Position numbers and translations under genes: made by a program
NCBI GenBank assembly: GCA_948560485.1
Contig: CAOXUF010000040.1
Span: forward strand, 1-12,598
Origin: an uncultured Eubacterium sp.
GTDB taxonomy: Bacteria; Bacillota_A; Clostridia; Lachnospirales; Lachnospiraceae
Length of the DNA stretch: 12,598 nucleotides
Direction: 5' to 3'
The notes under the pieces: model-generated
The model's input: the letters and a program-made list of their open reading frames with translations, nothing else
Databases searched by the model: none
Told to the model about the DNA's origin: nothing
Part shown: positions 6,060 through 12,550 of the stretch, piece by piece
Layout of the letters: each line of letters begins with the position of its first letter
How positions within the stretch are numbered: the first letter of the stretch is position 1

Positions 6060-6467
6060 TTAAAGTAAGTATCTTAATGCTTCCAAATATTTCTCTTTTA
6101 ATTTTTCAGTTAAAGTTTCCTTTTGACATAGGTGATCTTTTATATCAGCTAATTTCACCCAATATGCTTCAGGACATTCCTTTCTATTTGCTACAATATT
6201 CTTTATGTAATCAATATATTTTATGTCTATCTGCTTCGTTATATTTTTCAATCCTTTTGATAATTCTATTGGAATTATGTTATATTGTGAATAACAGGTG
6301 TCTTCTACTAAATCATGCATTATTGCCAATGAAATACATAAATCCATTTTGTCATTCGGAATAGTATCATTATCTGACACATATTCCGCTACTCTAAGTG
6401 CATGATTATATGTTTTTAAATTATAATATGTCTTAGCTGTTCTTAATGCATATCCTATCAAACTCAT
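6060..6467 (-). CDS. HD-domain phosphohydrolase (RelA/SpoT-like HD type)
   Basis: A 135-residue HD-domain protein. Motifs: H22 in NHALRVAEYV, then H51-D52 and D56-T57 in AIMHDLVEDT, then VKLADIKDHL near residues 103-112, where relatives usually have K.ADR..N. H...HD...D is the metal-binding set of HD hydrolases, and HDLVEDT recalls the hydrolase half of SpoT and small alarmone hydrolases. It may remove pyrophosphate from (p)ppGpp-like nucleotides or hydrolyse other nucleotides; in a phage this could blunt the stringent response or a nucleotide-signalled defence. The synthetase half is absent. The frame is open upstream to 6518, but AGAGGT sits before the ATG at 6467, and homology begins there. 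The altered last motif (D in place of R, H in place of N) makes activity uncertain. Confidence 0.75.
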   Translation of the reverse strand: MSLIGYALRTAKTYYNLKTYNHALRVAEYVSDNDTIPNDKMDLCISLAIMHDLVEDTCYSQYNIIPIELSKGLKNITKQIDIKYIDYIKNIVANRKECPEAYWVKLADIKDHLCQKETLTEKLKEKYLEALRYLL

Positions 6468-6495
6468 TCGTTTACCTCTTTTCCTGCTTATTTTT

Positions 6496-6746
6496 TCATA
6501 TTTTATTAAATCTCTCACTAGCAGCTTCTCTCTGTTCTTCAGATATTTGTCTAGGAGGACTAATTTTCACATATCTTACAGGTATATGTGCAAATATAGA
6601 ACCATCCTCATTCTCAGATAAGATTTTCTCCTCCTCTGGATAATCTTGTGATAATTTTAATAGTTTAAATTTTAATGATGTTCTTGATGGCACAGTTACT
6701 CCAGCTATTCAGTTCCTTTTACCCACTCTATTGCAAATTCATTCAT
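6496..6746 (-). pseudogene. Small phage protein gene split by a one-base frameshift
   Basis: Two pieces appear to be one gene. The first starts at ATG 6746 behind a strong AGGAGG site and encodes MNEFAIEWVKGTE before a TAG at 6707-6705. The second is open from GTG 6693 to 6496: VPSRTSLKFKLLKLSQDYPE, then DGSIFAHIPVRYVKISPP and SEEQREAASERF. In that frame the codons just before the GTG read AGVT, so adding one base near 6708 (GAATAG to GAAATAG) restores a continuous 83-residue protein resembling a common small Firmicute phage protein. As it stands, the GTG has a GGAG motif five bases upstream and could give a 65-residue product. The cause could be true decay, coupled re-initiation or a sequence error. 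Function unknown; the gene follows DUF262 by 12 bases. Confidence 0.6.
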
Positions 6747-6758
6747 TAACTATACCTC

Positions 6759-8138
6759 CTACGCACTTAATTTATGTTTTCTACAATATCGGTCAAAGTC
6801 ATTTTTCATATGTAAGAAATTCTTTTTTTGATCCACAAAATATGTATTATTGTTTTTTGCGTAATACGCCATCCAATTATCTAAATCTTTATCTTCCTTA
6901 TATGAATAAACCATCATTGCTAATAATGACAAACGATTTTGATTGTCCAATAGTTTAGATCCATCTTTCACTGTTTTGTATAACAGTTTGTCTAATGTAT
7001 TGCTATAATCTTCTAAATCATCAGAAAATTCTTCTACATCCATGTTAAGATTTTCTTTGATAAATTCCTCTACATTATCACAACAAAATTCATTGTTATT
7101 CGCATGTAAAAATTTATTCATCAGATTTTCAATCAAATCTAATTTATCCATAATAACCTGTTTAGCCTTAGTACTACTACTTTGCTTGATTTCATCAAAC
7201 AGAAGTTCATTTTCATTTCTACATGTACCTCTATATTTCATTTTAAATTCCCTTAAGAACTCTGCAAATTTAGAATCACCTATTCCAAGCTTTGTAAATC
7301 TATCAAATAATGTCAAAAAGATAAAGGAATCCTTTTTATTAAAAATGTCTTTAATATCAGATGTTATAATATTCTCTAATCTATGTAAATTTTTTTCTAA
7401 ACTATCAAATTCATTTTCTGTTGCATGTTCATTGATATATATAAACAGTTTTTTTGCTTCTTTACTCCATGATTCAAGGTGGTTCATACACATAACAGTT
7501 TCAACAATAATCCTCTCAATAGCACCTTTCTCATTATCATTATCAGAGTAAACATTACACTCTACGAAAAATCTACTATTCATAATTTTGCGAATACGAT
7601 TAGCAAACTTATCAATATACGTAAATGCTTTCTGATTTGTGTTCATTGAAGAATGTTCATTGTAACGCTTAATATATGTCGCTATCCTATTCTTATCACA
7701 ATTTTCATGAATAACTGTCTCGATCTGATATGCGTTAAACTTCTTCTTCAATTCTTCTGGAAGCTGATCATAAGTCTTTCCTTTTATATCAAATGTGGCA
7801 TCTTTCCAAATAATATTTCCGTCTTCATCCTTATCCTTCCTCTTATATTGGATGACTGAATTTTCAACAGAAGATGTAATCTTATAATTGCCATACCTAT
7901 ACATCATAAACGCTGCTGTTCTACTGCCCCCATCAACAATATCCAGCTGACTATTATTTTCTTCCGCAAGAATAATAGGCGGAATATAATCATCCGTGAG
8001 AATTGTTACAATAAGTCCATTAATGATTGCTTTCCATGCTGGTTTCCTCTGTGTATCAGCATTATTAGAAATATCTCCATCCTTATTACTGTTCAAATAG
8101 GTTTCCAAAGGATATGTCTGTTTTCTGGGTCTTGCCAT
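6759..8138 (-). CDS. DUF262 / ParB-like domain protein
   Basis: A 459-residue protein. The frame is open from 8237, but AGGAGG lies nine bases before the ATG at 8138 (MARPRKQTYPLETYLN), which is the start. Residues about 35-80 carry the DUF262/ParB-like nuclease-fold signature: NGLIVTILTDDYIPPIILAE followed by IVDGGSRTAAF (67-77), equivalent to the DGxQR motif of GmrSD-type proteins and the ParB box. Most of the rest is helical and charged, with no second domain I recognise; the GmrD-like HNH half is absent. Relatives take part in modified-DNA restriction, plasmid partition or nucleotide-dependent regulation. It lies 43 bases downstream of the sigma-factor gene, very likely in the same operon, which suggests a regulatory or DNA-binding role, but that is inference. 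Confidence 0.75.
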   Translation of the reverse strand: MARPRKQTYPLETYLNSNKDGDISNNADTQRKPAWKAIINGLIVTILTDDYIPPIILAEENNSQLDIVDGGSRTAAFMMYRYGNYKITSSVENSVIQYKRKDKDEDGNIIWKDATFDIKGKTYDQLPEELKKKFNAYQIETVIHENCDKNRIATYIKRYNEHSSMNTNQKAFTYIDKFANRIRKIMNSRFFVECNVYSDNDNEKGAIERIIVETVMCMNHLESWSKEAKKLFIYINEHATENEFDSLEKNLHRLENIITSDIKDIFNKKDSFIFLTLFDRFTKLGIGDSKFAEFLREFKMKYRGTCRNENELLFDEIKQSSSTKAKQVIMDKLDLIENLMNKFLHANNNEFCCDNVEEFIKENLNMDVEEFSDDLEDYSNTLDKLLYKTVKDGSKLLDNQNRLSLLAMMVYSYKEDKDLDNWMAYYAKNNNTYFVDQKKNFLHMKNDFDRYCRKHKLSA

Positions 8139-8181
8139 TCTAAATTTCCTCCTATTATTTTCAACAATTATATGTAAATAT

Positions 8182-8763
8182 TTAAAACAAAGCTGAAACA
8201 TTTCTGTATGAATGGATTGCAGCACAACAATCAGCATATTGTTTCTCAGTTATATTTAATTCTTCTCGAATCTCATTCGGAAGATAACCTGCTATATTTA
8301 ATTTTAAAACTTCTTTCTGAACAGATGATAATTTACTGAGATACAACAATACCTTTTTACTATATCCTTCTTCATTTTTATCAAATATTTCTTTTTCAAT
8401 AGTAATATCGCTTGCTATCATATCTCCAATAGTAGAATTCTCATCATCGCCAATAGGTGTATCAATTGAAATCGACATTCTATCTGCTTTACGCTTCTTT
8501 CTAAATCTTCGAGTCATTTCTGAACAAAATTTTTTATATAAGCATGAATACAAAAAACCATCAAAAGATTTAGAAGGATCATAGTCCCTTACTGTATACA
8601 TAAAAACCTCATTTGCCAAAGAATAAAAATCATTCTTATCAACATCTACAAAATGCAATTTGAATAAAATTTTATCTACCATATTATATAATTGTCTTGC
8701 ATTATCAGCAAAATATAAATCTACTATAGGTTTCATATATTCAGGTATTTCTATCCGTTTCAT
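8182..8763 (-). CDS. Sigma-70-family RNA polymerase sigma factor
   Basis: A 193-residue sigma factor of the small (region 2 plus region 4) type. Region 2 is at about residues 40-90: DFYSLANEVFMYTVRDYDPSKSF, then DGFLYSCLYKKFCSEMTRRFRKKRKA, typical of the core-binding and -10-reading helices. A linker with SISIDTPIGDDENSTIGDMI resembles the segment after region 3 of primary-like sigmas. Region 4 is at about 140-185: LSSVQKEVLKLNIAGYLPNEIREELNITEKQYADCCAAI, a helix-turn-helix that reads -35. Start ATG 8763 follows AGGAAAGGTGT. Elements with such a factor use it to direct host polymerase to their own promoters. It is the upstream partner of the DUF262 gene. I see no anti-sigma factor beside it. 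Confidence 0.85.
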   Translation of the reverse strand: MKRIEIPEYMKPIVDLYFADNARQLYNMVDKILFKLHFVDVDKNDFYSLANEVFMYTVRDYDPSKSFDGFLYSCLYKKFCSEMTRRFRKKRKADRMSISIDTPIGDDENSTIGDMIASDITIEKEIFDKNEEGYSKKVLLYLSKLSSVQKEVLKLNIAGYLPNEIREELNITEKQYADCCAAIHSYRNVSALF

Positions 8764-8962
8764 ATTGATACACCTTTCCTAATGATTTATGTACTATTTA
8801 TTTCTACATTACCTCAATGCCTTATTTATACATTTCTAAAAATTAGGTTCTTTTATATAAATCTAGCTATGGAATTTTTACATTCGTGAATTCTTCTACT
8901 TAAAGGTTTACCGCCGTTTTTGTCCATACGTAGTGCCAATTCCCATTATACTCATACACATA

Positions 8963-9580
8963 TTACACAACATTTTCTACGTCCCCATCTGCTACCCTAT
9001 ATCTAAATTTTCTTTTTGTTAATCCTGTAACTACTTTGTCAACCACATCACGGTCAAGATTTCTAAGATCCATTTTAAGAACACTAGATATAACAATTAG
9101 CTCATTCTTTATATGCCTTCTCCTTTCTCTATTTTCTTTTATCATATTTCTTTCCTGCCACCCACCATACAAATCAATTTTTCCTTCAAATTCAATCTCG
9201 TGAATTATATTGACAAATTCTTTATCTATTTCTGATAATGCCCTATTTAATTCATTTTTTCTATTTTGTGCTTCTTTCAAAATATCGTCACAAATTCCAA
9301 ACTTTTCCACCCATTGTTTAATCTCGTCAGATACAACATAATTCCTACCTTCTATTACCCGAGTTTCATTGTTAGTATTTAAATTTTCTTTTGAAAATAT
9401 ATCCGGTACAGCTTCTACCGTAAACTTTAACTTCTTTAGTGTCTTAGGCAAACTATCAAGAATATTTTTTGCTTTTGAATGCTCAAATAATGTTTTCTCA
9501 TGCGCTGCACATGTAACGGGTGTCCCATTCTTATTCAACCGGATATACACATTTTTATAATTTTTAATTACATAATCCAT
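8963..9580 (-). CDS. Unknown 205-residue protein with a long coiled coil
   Basis: Not recognised. The first ~50 residues look like a small folded domain that handles residue substitutions in a repeated element (YKNVYIRLNKNGTPVTCAAH). Residues about 95-150 form charged helices (DDILKEAQNRKNELNRALSE, then VNIIHEIEFEGKIDLYGGWQ), and the last 40 are basic (RERRRHIKNE, TKRKFRYRVADGD). It has no membrane segment. Start ATG 9580 has AAAGGAAG six bases upstream. A leader of over 400 bases with no gene precedes it, and about 200 bases with no clear gene separate it from the sigma-factor gene. It could be the first gene of the sigma/DUF262 operon. Confidence 0.75.
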   Translation of the reverse strand: MDYVIKNYKNVYIRLNKNGTPVTCAAHEKTLFEHSKAKNILDSLPKTLKKLKFTVEAVPDIFSKENLNTNNETRVIEGRNYVVSDEIKQWVEKFGICDDILKEAQNRKNELNRALSEIDKEFVNIIHEIEFEGKIDLYGGWQERNMIKENRERRRHIKNELIVISSVLKMDLRNLDRDVVDKVVTGLTKRKFRYRVADGDVENVV

Positions 9581-9628
9581 TTTTTTCTTCCTTTCTTTTA
9601 GATTCCCTAAAAAAGGGTATAAAAAATA

Positions 9629-9648
9629 CAGTGTGTTTTAAAACACTG
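9629..9648. repeat. Palindrome in the leader of the 205-residue gene
   Basis: CAGTGT at 9629-9634 is inverted as ACACTG at 9643-9648 around an AT-rich centre (GTTTTAAA). It is about 50 bases upstream of the gene at 8963-9580. It could be an operator for a dimeric regulator or a weak hairpin in the leader RNA. Confidence 0.35.
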
Positions 9649-9801
9649 ATTTAACTAATCCTCTGGCCAAGTCAAATAATCTTTGAATCTAATTTGGAAT
9701 ATCTAACTAGCCGCAATATATGCCTATACTATATTTAATTATTAGTTTTTTAAATATGGATTAATTATTTACAGAATTGCTTGATTTAACTTTAATTTTA
9801 C

Positions 9802-9830
9802 TTGACTATATTTGAGTTAATATGTACAAT
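9802..9830 (+). promoter_or_regulatory. Near-consensus plus-strand promoter
   Basis: TTGACT at 9802-9807, exactly 17 bases of spacer, then TACAAT at 9825-9830: each hexamer is one base from the sigma-70/sigma-A consensus. Predicted start is about 9837. All nearby genes lie on the minus strand, so the promoter must serve the small structured RNA that follows. Confidence 0.65.
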
Positions 9831-9836
9831 ATATAT

Positions 9837-9955
9837 GAGTGCAACTCTGCGCTTCAAATTCTATCCTTGTGGCACGGAATTTGTGTTGAATTAAAGGCCT
9901 ATCTAAATCAGAGGTGCGCTAACACCATTTGCATGATTTTAGATAGGTCTTTTGG
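9837..9955 (+). ncRNA. Orphan structured small RNA (candidate)
   Basis: The predicted transcript is about 120 bases and starts within a tiny hairpin (GAGT-GCA-ACTC, 9837-9847). A 7-bp stem follows, CAAATTC at 9855-9861 with GAATTTG at 9877-9883, flanked by TTCAA (9853-9857) / TTGAA (9886-9890). The RNA ends in a long terminator stem with an inner GGTG/CACC hairpin in its loop (9913-9926). No reading frame of note lies inside. Promoter, folded body and terminator together argue for a real small RNA transcribed against all neighbours. I do not recognise its family; 6S-like or phage antisense RNAs do not match what I can recall. Targets cannot be predicted by eye. Confidence 0.6.
9892..9953 (+). 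terminator. Terminator of the 9837-9955 RNA
   Basis: AGGCCTATCTAAATC at 9895-9909 pairs with GATTTTAGATAGGTCT at 9935-9950, about 15 bp with one G-U pair and one bulge. The AAA at 9892-9894 pairs with the TTT at 9951-9953. On the plus strand the stem runs into CTTTTGGTTTCT. The loop (9910-9934) holds a second small hairpin, GGTG-CGCTAA-CACC. Confidence 0.65.
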
Positions 9956-10026
9956 TTTCTGGCAATATCTAGTATAGAACATGCGTTCGATTTAGTCAAG
10001 AGTTTTATCGAACAAATGTTTGTATT

Positions 10027-10314
10027 TTATTCCATTTTTGGCAATAATATGGATTTCATGGTATTTTCCTTATCATAATTATTAAAACTATTAAAGAACT
10101 TATCATGTAAATTTAATGTTGTTACAGGGTTGCCTTTTGCCAAAACAACCACAGAAGATCTATCTACATATTTTTTCCCCTTTCTCTTTTTTATATATCT
10201 TCCATAATCAGAAATCCCTAATACCCCATTATACTGTATTATCATTACCGTATTACTAGGTATTATGTCTATTAACTTATGGGCCTCTTCCTTACTTACA
10301 AATTTAAGCTGCAT
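10027..10314 (-). CDS. Unknown partner gene overlapping the MazF gene (possible antitoxin or modulator)
   Basis: Not recognised: 95 residues, MQLKFVSKEEAHKLIDIIP at the start and a basic patch in the middle (YGRYIKKRKGKKYVDRSS). The ATG at 10314 is behind GGGAGGG and overlaps the 3' end of the MazF-type gene by 11 bases, so the two are translationally coupled. Classical MazF toxins have the antitoxin gene upstream; here nothing lies between the promoter and the toxin, so this downstream gene is a candidate antitoxin in reversed order. That is inference from gene order only; it shows no MazE-like AbrB or ribbon-helix-helix motif. Alternatively it is simply another accessory gene in the operon. 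Confidence 0.7.
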   Translation of the reverse strand: MQLKFVSKEEAHKLIDIIPSNTVMIIQYNGVLGISDYGRYIKKRKGKKYVDRSSVVVLAKGNPVTTLNLHDKFFNSFNNYDKENTMKSILLPKME

Positions 10315-10732
10315 ATTCGCCCTCCCTAACCAATCTATAAAATAGATTTATTATCTTCGTCCAAACTGAATTATAATTCTTTTTTCCAGTGATATTTGCC
10401 AAATACGCATTTATAATATCATTCTGCTCATTGACATTTTCTATATACCCCAACTTTTCCAGCAACCGGCTCTTGTCAATAACCCTAATTTGCTCTGCTA
10501 AAACCATTGAATCCATTGCTAACCCATTTTCTTCGGATTTACGTAAAACACAGTGAGTCGGAATATTTATTTTCTTAATCTCCGATGTTATAGGAAGAAC
10601 GATTATTGTAGGGCTATATTTATTCCCTGTGTCGTTTTGTATGACGATAACTGGACGAATCCCGCCCTGTTCAGACCTTACTGTATTTTTTGAAAGATCC
10701 GCATAAAATAGATCAAACATATTTATCGTCAT
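10304..10732 (-). CDS. MazF/PemK-family endoribonuclease toxin
   Basis: A 142-residue MazF/PemK-fold protein. Landmarks: DLFYADLS near the start, then GGIRPVIVIQND with the catalytic arginine R26, SPTIIVLPITSEIKK with the conserved threonine T49, and NGLAMDSMVLAEQIRVIDKSRLLEKLGYI, the usual dimer-side segment. Members cut mRNA at short sequences and arrest growth when free of antitoxin. It is somewhat longer than the ~115-residue standard, with a C-terminal tail (YNSVWTKIINLFYRLVREGE). ATG 10732 follows AAAGGAGG at seven bases. A perfect TTGACA-17-TATAAT promoter with a palindromic operator lies just upstream. No MazE gene precedes it; candidate controls are the overlapping downstream gene and the divergent XRE repressor. 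Confidence 0.9.
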   Translation of the reverse strand: MTINMFDLFYADLSKNTVRSEQGGIRPVIVIQNDTGNKYSPTIIVLPITSEIKKINIPTHCVLRKSEENGLAMDSMVLAEQIRVIDKSRLLEKLGYIENVNEQNDIINAYLANITGKKNYNSVWTKIINLFYRLVREGEYAA

Positions 10733-10766
10733 ATCATTACCTCCTTTCTCTAATTATGTATGCCCT

Positions 10767-10780
10767 ACATGTATTCATGT
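10767..10780. promoter_or_regulatory. Palindromic operator at the MazF transcription start
   Basis: ACATG-TATT-CATGT, a 5+5 bp inverted repeat with a 4-base spacer, sits immediately downstream of the MazF -10 box and covers the predicted transcription start (about 10779). A protein bound here would block the promoter. The divergent XRE protein is the obvious candidate. Confidence 0.5.
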
Positions 10781-10785
10781 TTTGT

Positions 10786-10814
10786 ATTATATATCATTCT
10801 ATATATATTGTCAA
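10786..10814 (-). promoter_or_regulatory. Perfect consensus promoter of the MazF operon
   Basis: On the minus strand, TTGACA (10814-10809), a 17-base spacer and TATAAT (10791-10786) match the housekeeping sigma consensus at every position. The leader from about 10779 to the MazF ATG is roughly 47 bases. A promoter this strong in front of a toxin implies that something represses it. Confidence 0.8.
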
Positions 10815-10836
10815 GTATATATAAAGATAATTTTAT
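10808..10836 (+). promoter_or_regulatory. Divergent promoter for the XRE regulator
   Basis: TTGTCA at 10808-10813, 17 bases, then TTTTAT at 10831-10836. Its -35 box is the same DNA as the MazF -35 box read on the other strand, so the two promoters compete face to back. Further TATAAT copies at 10847-10852 and 10861-10866 lack a good -35 but could act as alternative -10 boxes. Confidence 0.5.
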
Positions 10837-10891
10837 ATTAAAATCTTATAATATATATGATATAATATATACAAAGTGAGGTGTGCATAAA

Positions 10892-11158
10892 ATGAAAATA
10901 TCTATACAAAAAAAATTAAATGAGAAAAAAATGTCTCGATATGAATTAGCCAAACGAATTAAAGTAACCTATCCTACTATTGACAGCATTTACAAGGGAA
11001 CATCATCTTCAATAAAATTTGAAATTCTTGAATCTATCTGCAAAGAACTTGATTGTACTCCAAACGATATTATATCGTCCGACGACCCACAAATGATACG
11101 TCTATTAGAATATGCTAAACAATTTTCTTTACTTAAAAAGAAAAATGATACCCAATAA
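10892..11158 (+). CDS. Cro/CI-type (XRE) helix-turn-helix regulator
   Basis: An 88-residue protein, nearly all helix-turn-helix domain: SRYELAKRIKVTYPTIDSIY carries the turn, followed by FEILESICKELDCTPNDII, the standard end of the XRE/HTH_26 fold. The short tail (MIRLLEYAKQFSLLKKKN) may dimerise. The frame also opens at a GTG (10883), but GTGAGGTG sits eight bases before the ATG at 10892, which is the preferred start. It is transcribed divergently from the MazF operon with overlapping -35 boxes, the classic layout for a repressor that controls itself and its neighbour. It could also be part of a lysogeny switch or stand in for the missing antitoxin transcriptionally. Confidence 0.85.
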   Translation: MKISIQKKLNEKKMSRYELAKRIKVTYPTIDSIYKGTSSSIKFEILESICKELDCTPNDIISSDDPQMIRLLEYAKQFSLLKKKNDTQ

Positions 11159-11276
11159 GTATCTGAAAAATAAAAAATACAGAAAATTGATTAGATTTAA
11201 TCACATGCCTAATAGAAAATTGCAACTTCTATATATTGATTATCTTGAATGATACACAAATGACCCTAAATCTCAC

Positions 11277-11308
11277 GAAGAGGGGGGCTAATTTAGCTCC
11301 CCCTCTTC
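11277..11308. terminator. Strong GC-rich bidirectional terminator
   Basis: GAAGAGGGGGGCTAA pairs with TTAGCTCCCCCTCTTC over about 15 bp with a single bulged T. It lies between the convergent XRE gene and the HEPN-like gene. On the plus strand it is followed, after a few bases, by ATTAAATTTCATTTTTT, so it best terminates the XRE transcript. It is far more G+C-rich than anything else in the window. Confidence 0.75.
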
Positions 11309-11334
11309 ATGATTAAATTTCATTTTTTATCTGC

Positions 11335-11886
11335 TTAGCGCTCCACATAATTTAAGGCTTCATTTTCTGTTGCTTTAATAAAATTATCATCAGTTAGATA
11401 TGAATGCTTTAAAACAGCTAATATTTTCCCACACAAATTTACTATATCTAGCTCAATATCTTGATTCTTTTTATCTTCACTATACTTAACTCCTGAAGCT
11501 CCACCTACTCTATATTTCAAATTAGAGTATTCAGAAGAAATCAGTTTGAATGTTATTTGTTTGCCTTCTATACTCATAAAATCGTCTAAATCAACACTCC
11601 CGTTATGTAAAAACTCGCATCTTAATTTCCAGCAGCTTCTGCCATCAAGTAATCCAATTCCTGTTGTTGGATCAATATCATAATTTCCAATATTATCATC
11701 GTACCACCTAGAATAAGCAGCCCCCTGCCCTTTGCGCCCGTCATATTCAGCTTTTTTATTATAAATATCAGGATAATCATATTTAGCACATATATCAGGT
11801 ATAACCAAAGATAATGCTAAAGCCGGCAAAAAACATCTTTTCTCAATCGCCTCCTCTATAGCATCAGCAATTCTATTCATCCTCAT
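11335..11886 (-). CDS. Putative HEPN-like protein
   Basis: A 183-residue protein I cannot place in a named family with certainty. It has a helical start (RIADAIEEAIEKRCFLPALALSLVIPDIC), a middle with YSRWYDDNI, and then WKLRCEFLHNGS, where R89 and H94 form an RxxxxH motif within a helix. This is the ribonuclease signature of HEPN domains, which occur in abortive-infection and toxin proteins. Proteins with the PALAL...IPDIC opening are widespread in bacterial accessory regions without known function. The C-terminal third is beta-rich (KQITFKLISSEYSN) then helical. ATG 11886 lies nine bases after a G-rich Shine-Dalgarno. It is close to the MazF locus, consistent with a defence cluster. The HEPN reading rests on one motif. 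Confidence 0.7.
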   Translation of the reverse strand: MRMNRIADAIEEAIEKRCFLPALALSLVIPDICAKYDYPDIYNKKAEYDGRKGQGAAYSRWYDDNIGNYDIDPTTGIGLLDGRSCWKLRCEFLHNGSVDLDDFMSIEGKQITFKLISSEYSNLKYRVGGASGVKYSEDKKNQDIELDIVNLCGKILAVLKHSYLTDDNFIKATENEALNYVER

Positions 11887-11976
11887 ATACTATACCCCCC
11901 CATTAGAAACTGAACATTCATTTGTGCTATTACTTTTTACATATAGATTCCCCAATCAAACTAAAAATTCATTGCT

Positions 11977-12198
11977 TTATACTGGTATAATATCTGCTAC
12001 ATTTTCACAATCAACAGTAATAACTCCTGCGTCTGTTTCGATATCAAAACATTGAGATATACCACTAACTTCAGCTAGCGTTCCTTGTAAAACTTCTCCT
12101 GTTAATAATCTCACCTTTAAATCTTCTCCTTCTGAAATATGAAATTCACTTCCACCTTTTTTGAATTTATATTCTTGATATATTTTTAATGTTTCCAT
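11977..12198 (-). CDS. Unknown 73-residue beta-barrel-like protein
   Basis: Not recognised. Alternating strands (EGEDLKVRLLTGEVLQGTLA, then CFDIETDAGVITVDCENVAD) give the look of a small Sm- or SH3-like barrel, as in many small regulatory or RNA-binding proteins. No cysteine cluster or helix-turn-helix is present. The ribosome-binding site before ATG 12198 is weak (GGTT only), so translation may be coupled to the upstream 12236-12550 gene, 37 bases away. It lies upstream of the HEPN-like gene in the same direction and could be in its operon. Confidence 0.65.
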   Translation of the reverse strand: METLKIYQEYKFKKGGSEFHISEGEDLKVRLLTGEVLQGTLAEVSGISQCFDIETDAGVITVDCENVADIIPV

Positions 12199-12235
12199 AA
12201 CTTAAAACCAGCATTTCATTAACATTTACTTTTAC

Positions 12236-12550
12236 CTATATTTCATCAGGATTCAACCACTCTCCAGATTCCAAGTAAAATTTTACATGCAATTCATTTC
12301 TGGCATTATCCTCAAAAGTTGGTTTCCCATCAATATATAAAAACGTCTTTCGCATTACCCATTCCCCATAATTATCTTTAACTGGTTCATATATTAAGGA
12401 AATAGGATACTCCACAAGAGACAAAAGTTTGGCCTTTTCCATCGCTTTTTCTGCACTATTATATAAAAAATATCCTGCATCTGCCTTATTTAATTTGACT
12501 AAGAATTTGAATCCAGGTTCGGTTTCCTTGTTCGCCAAAATATACTTCAT
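12236..12550 (-). CDS. Unknown 104-residue protein
   Basis: Not recognised. A soluble alpha/beta-looking protein: MKYILANKETEPGFKFLVKL at the start, a helix (SAEKAMEKAKLLSLVE), then strands (ISLIYEPVKDN, WVMRKTFLYIDG) and an acidic end (ESGEWLNPDEI). No catalytic motif is visible. ATG 12550 has GGGAGA about 11 bases upstream, slightly long. It is the outermost gene at the right edge; the remaining 48 bases of the window show no gene start. Confidence 0.65.
   Translation of the reverse strand: MKYILANKETEPGFKFLVKLNKADAGYFLYNSAEKAMEKAKLLSLVEYPISLIYEPVKDNYGEWVMRKTFLYIDGKPTFEDNARNELHVKFYLESGEWLNPDEI

Larger units (their letters stand above)
9581..10026. other. 446-bp gene-free region with a small RNA locus
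   Basis: No open reading frame of protein-like character is visible on either strand. From left to right it holds the ribosome-binding site of the 205-residue gene, a palindrome at 9629-9648, an AT-rich stretch to about 9800, and a self-contained plus-strand unit of promoter, structured RNA and terminator (9802-9955). The last 70 bases precede the stop of the 10027-10314 gene. Confidence 0.6.

Noticed and set aside
7042..7551. Long plus-strand open frame opposite the DUF262 gene
   Set aside because: It is the mirror of a real coding frame, with a hydrophobic, serine/leucine-rich composition typical of such shadows and no ribosome-binding site.
8879..8962. Tiny minus-strand frames between the sigma factor and the 205-residue gene (for example MDKNGGKPLSRRIHE...)
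   Set aside because: Short (15-24 codons), with no convincing Shine-Dalgarno, and in competing frames. They could be gene remnants, but nothing supports expression.
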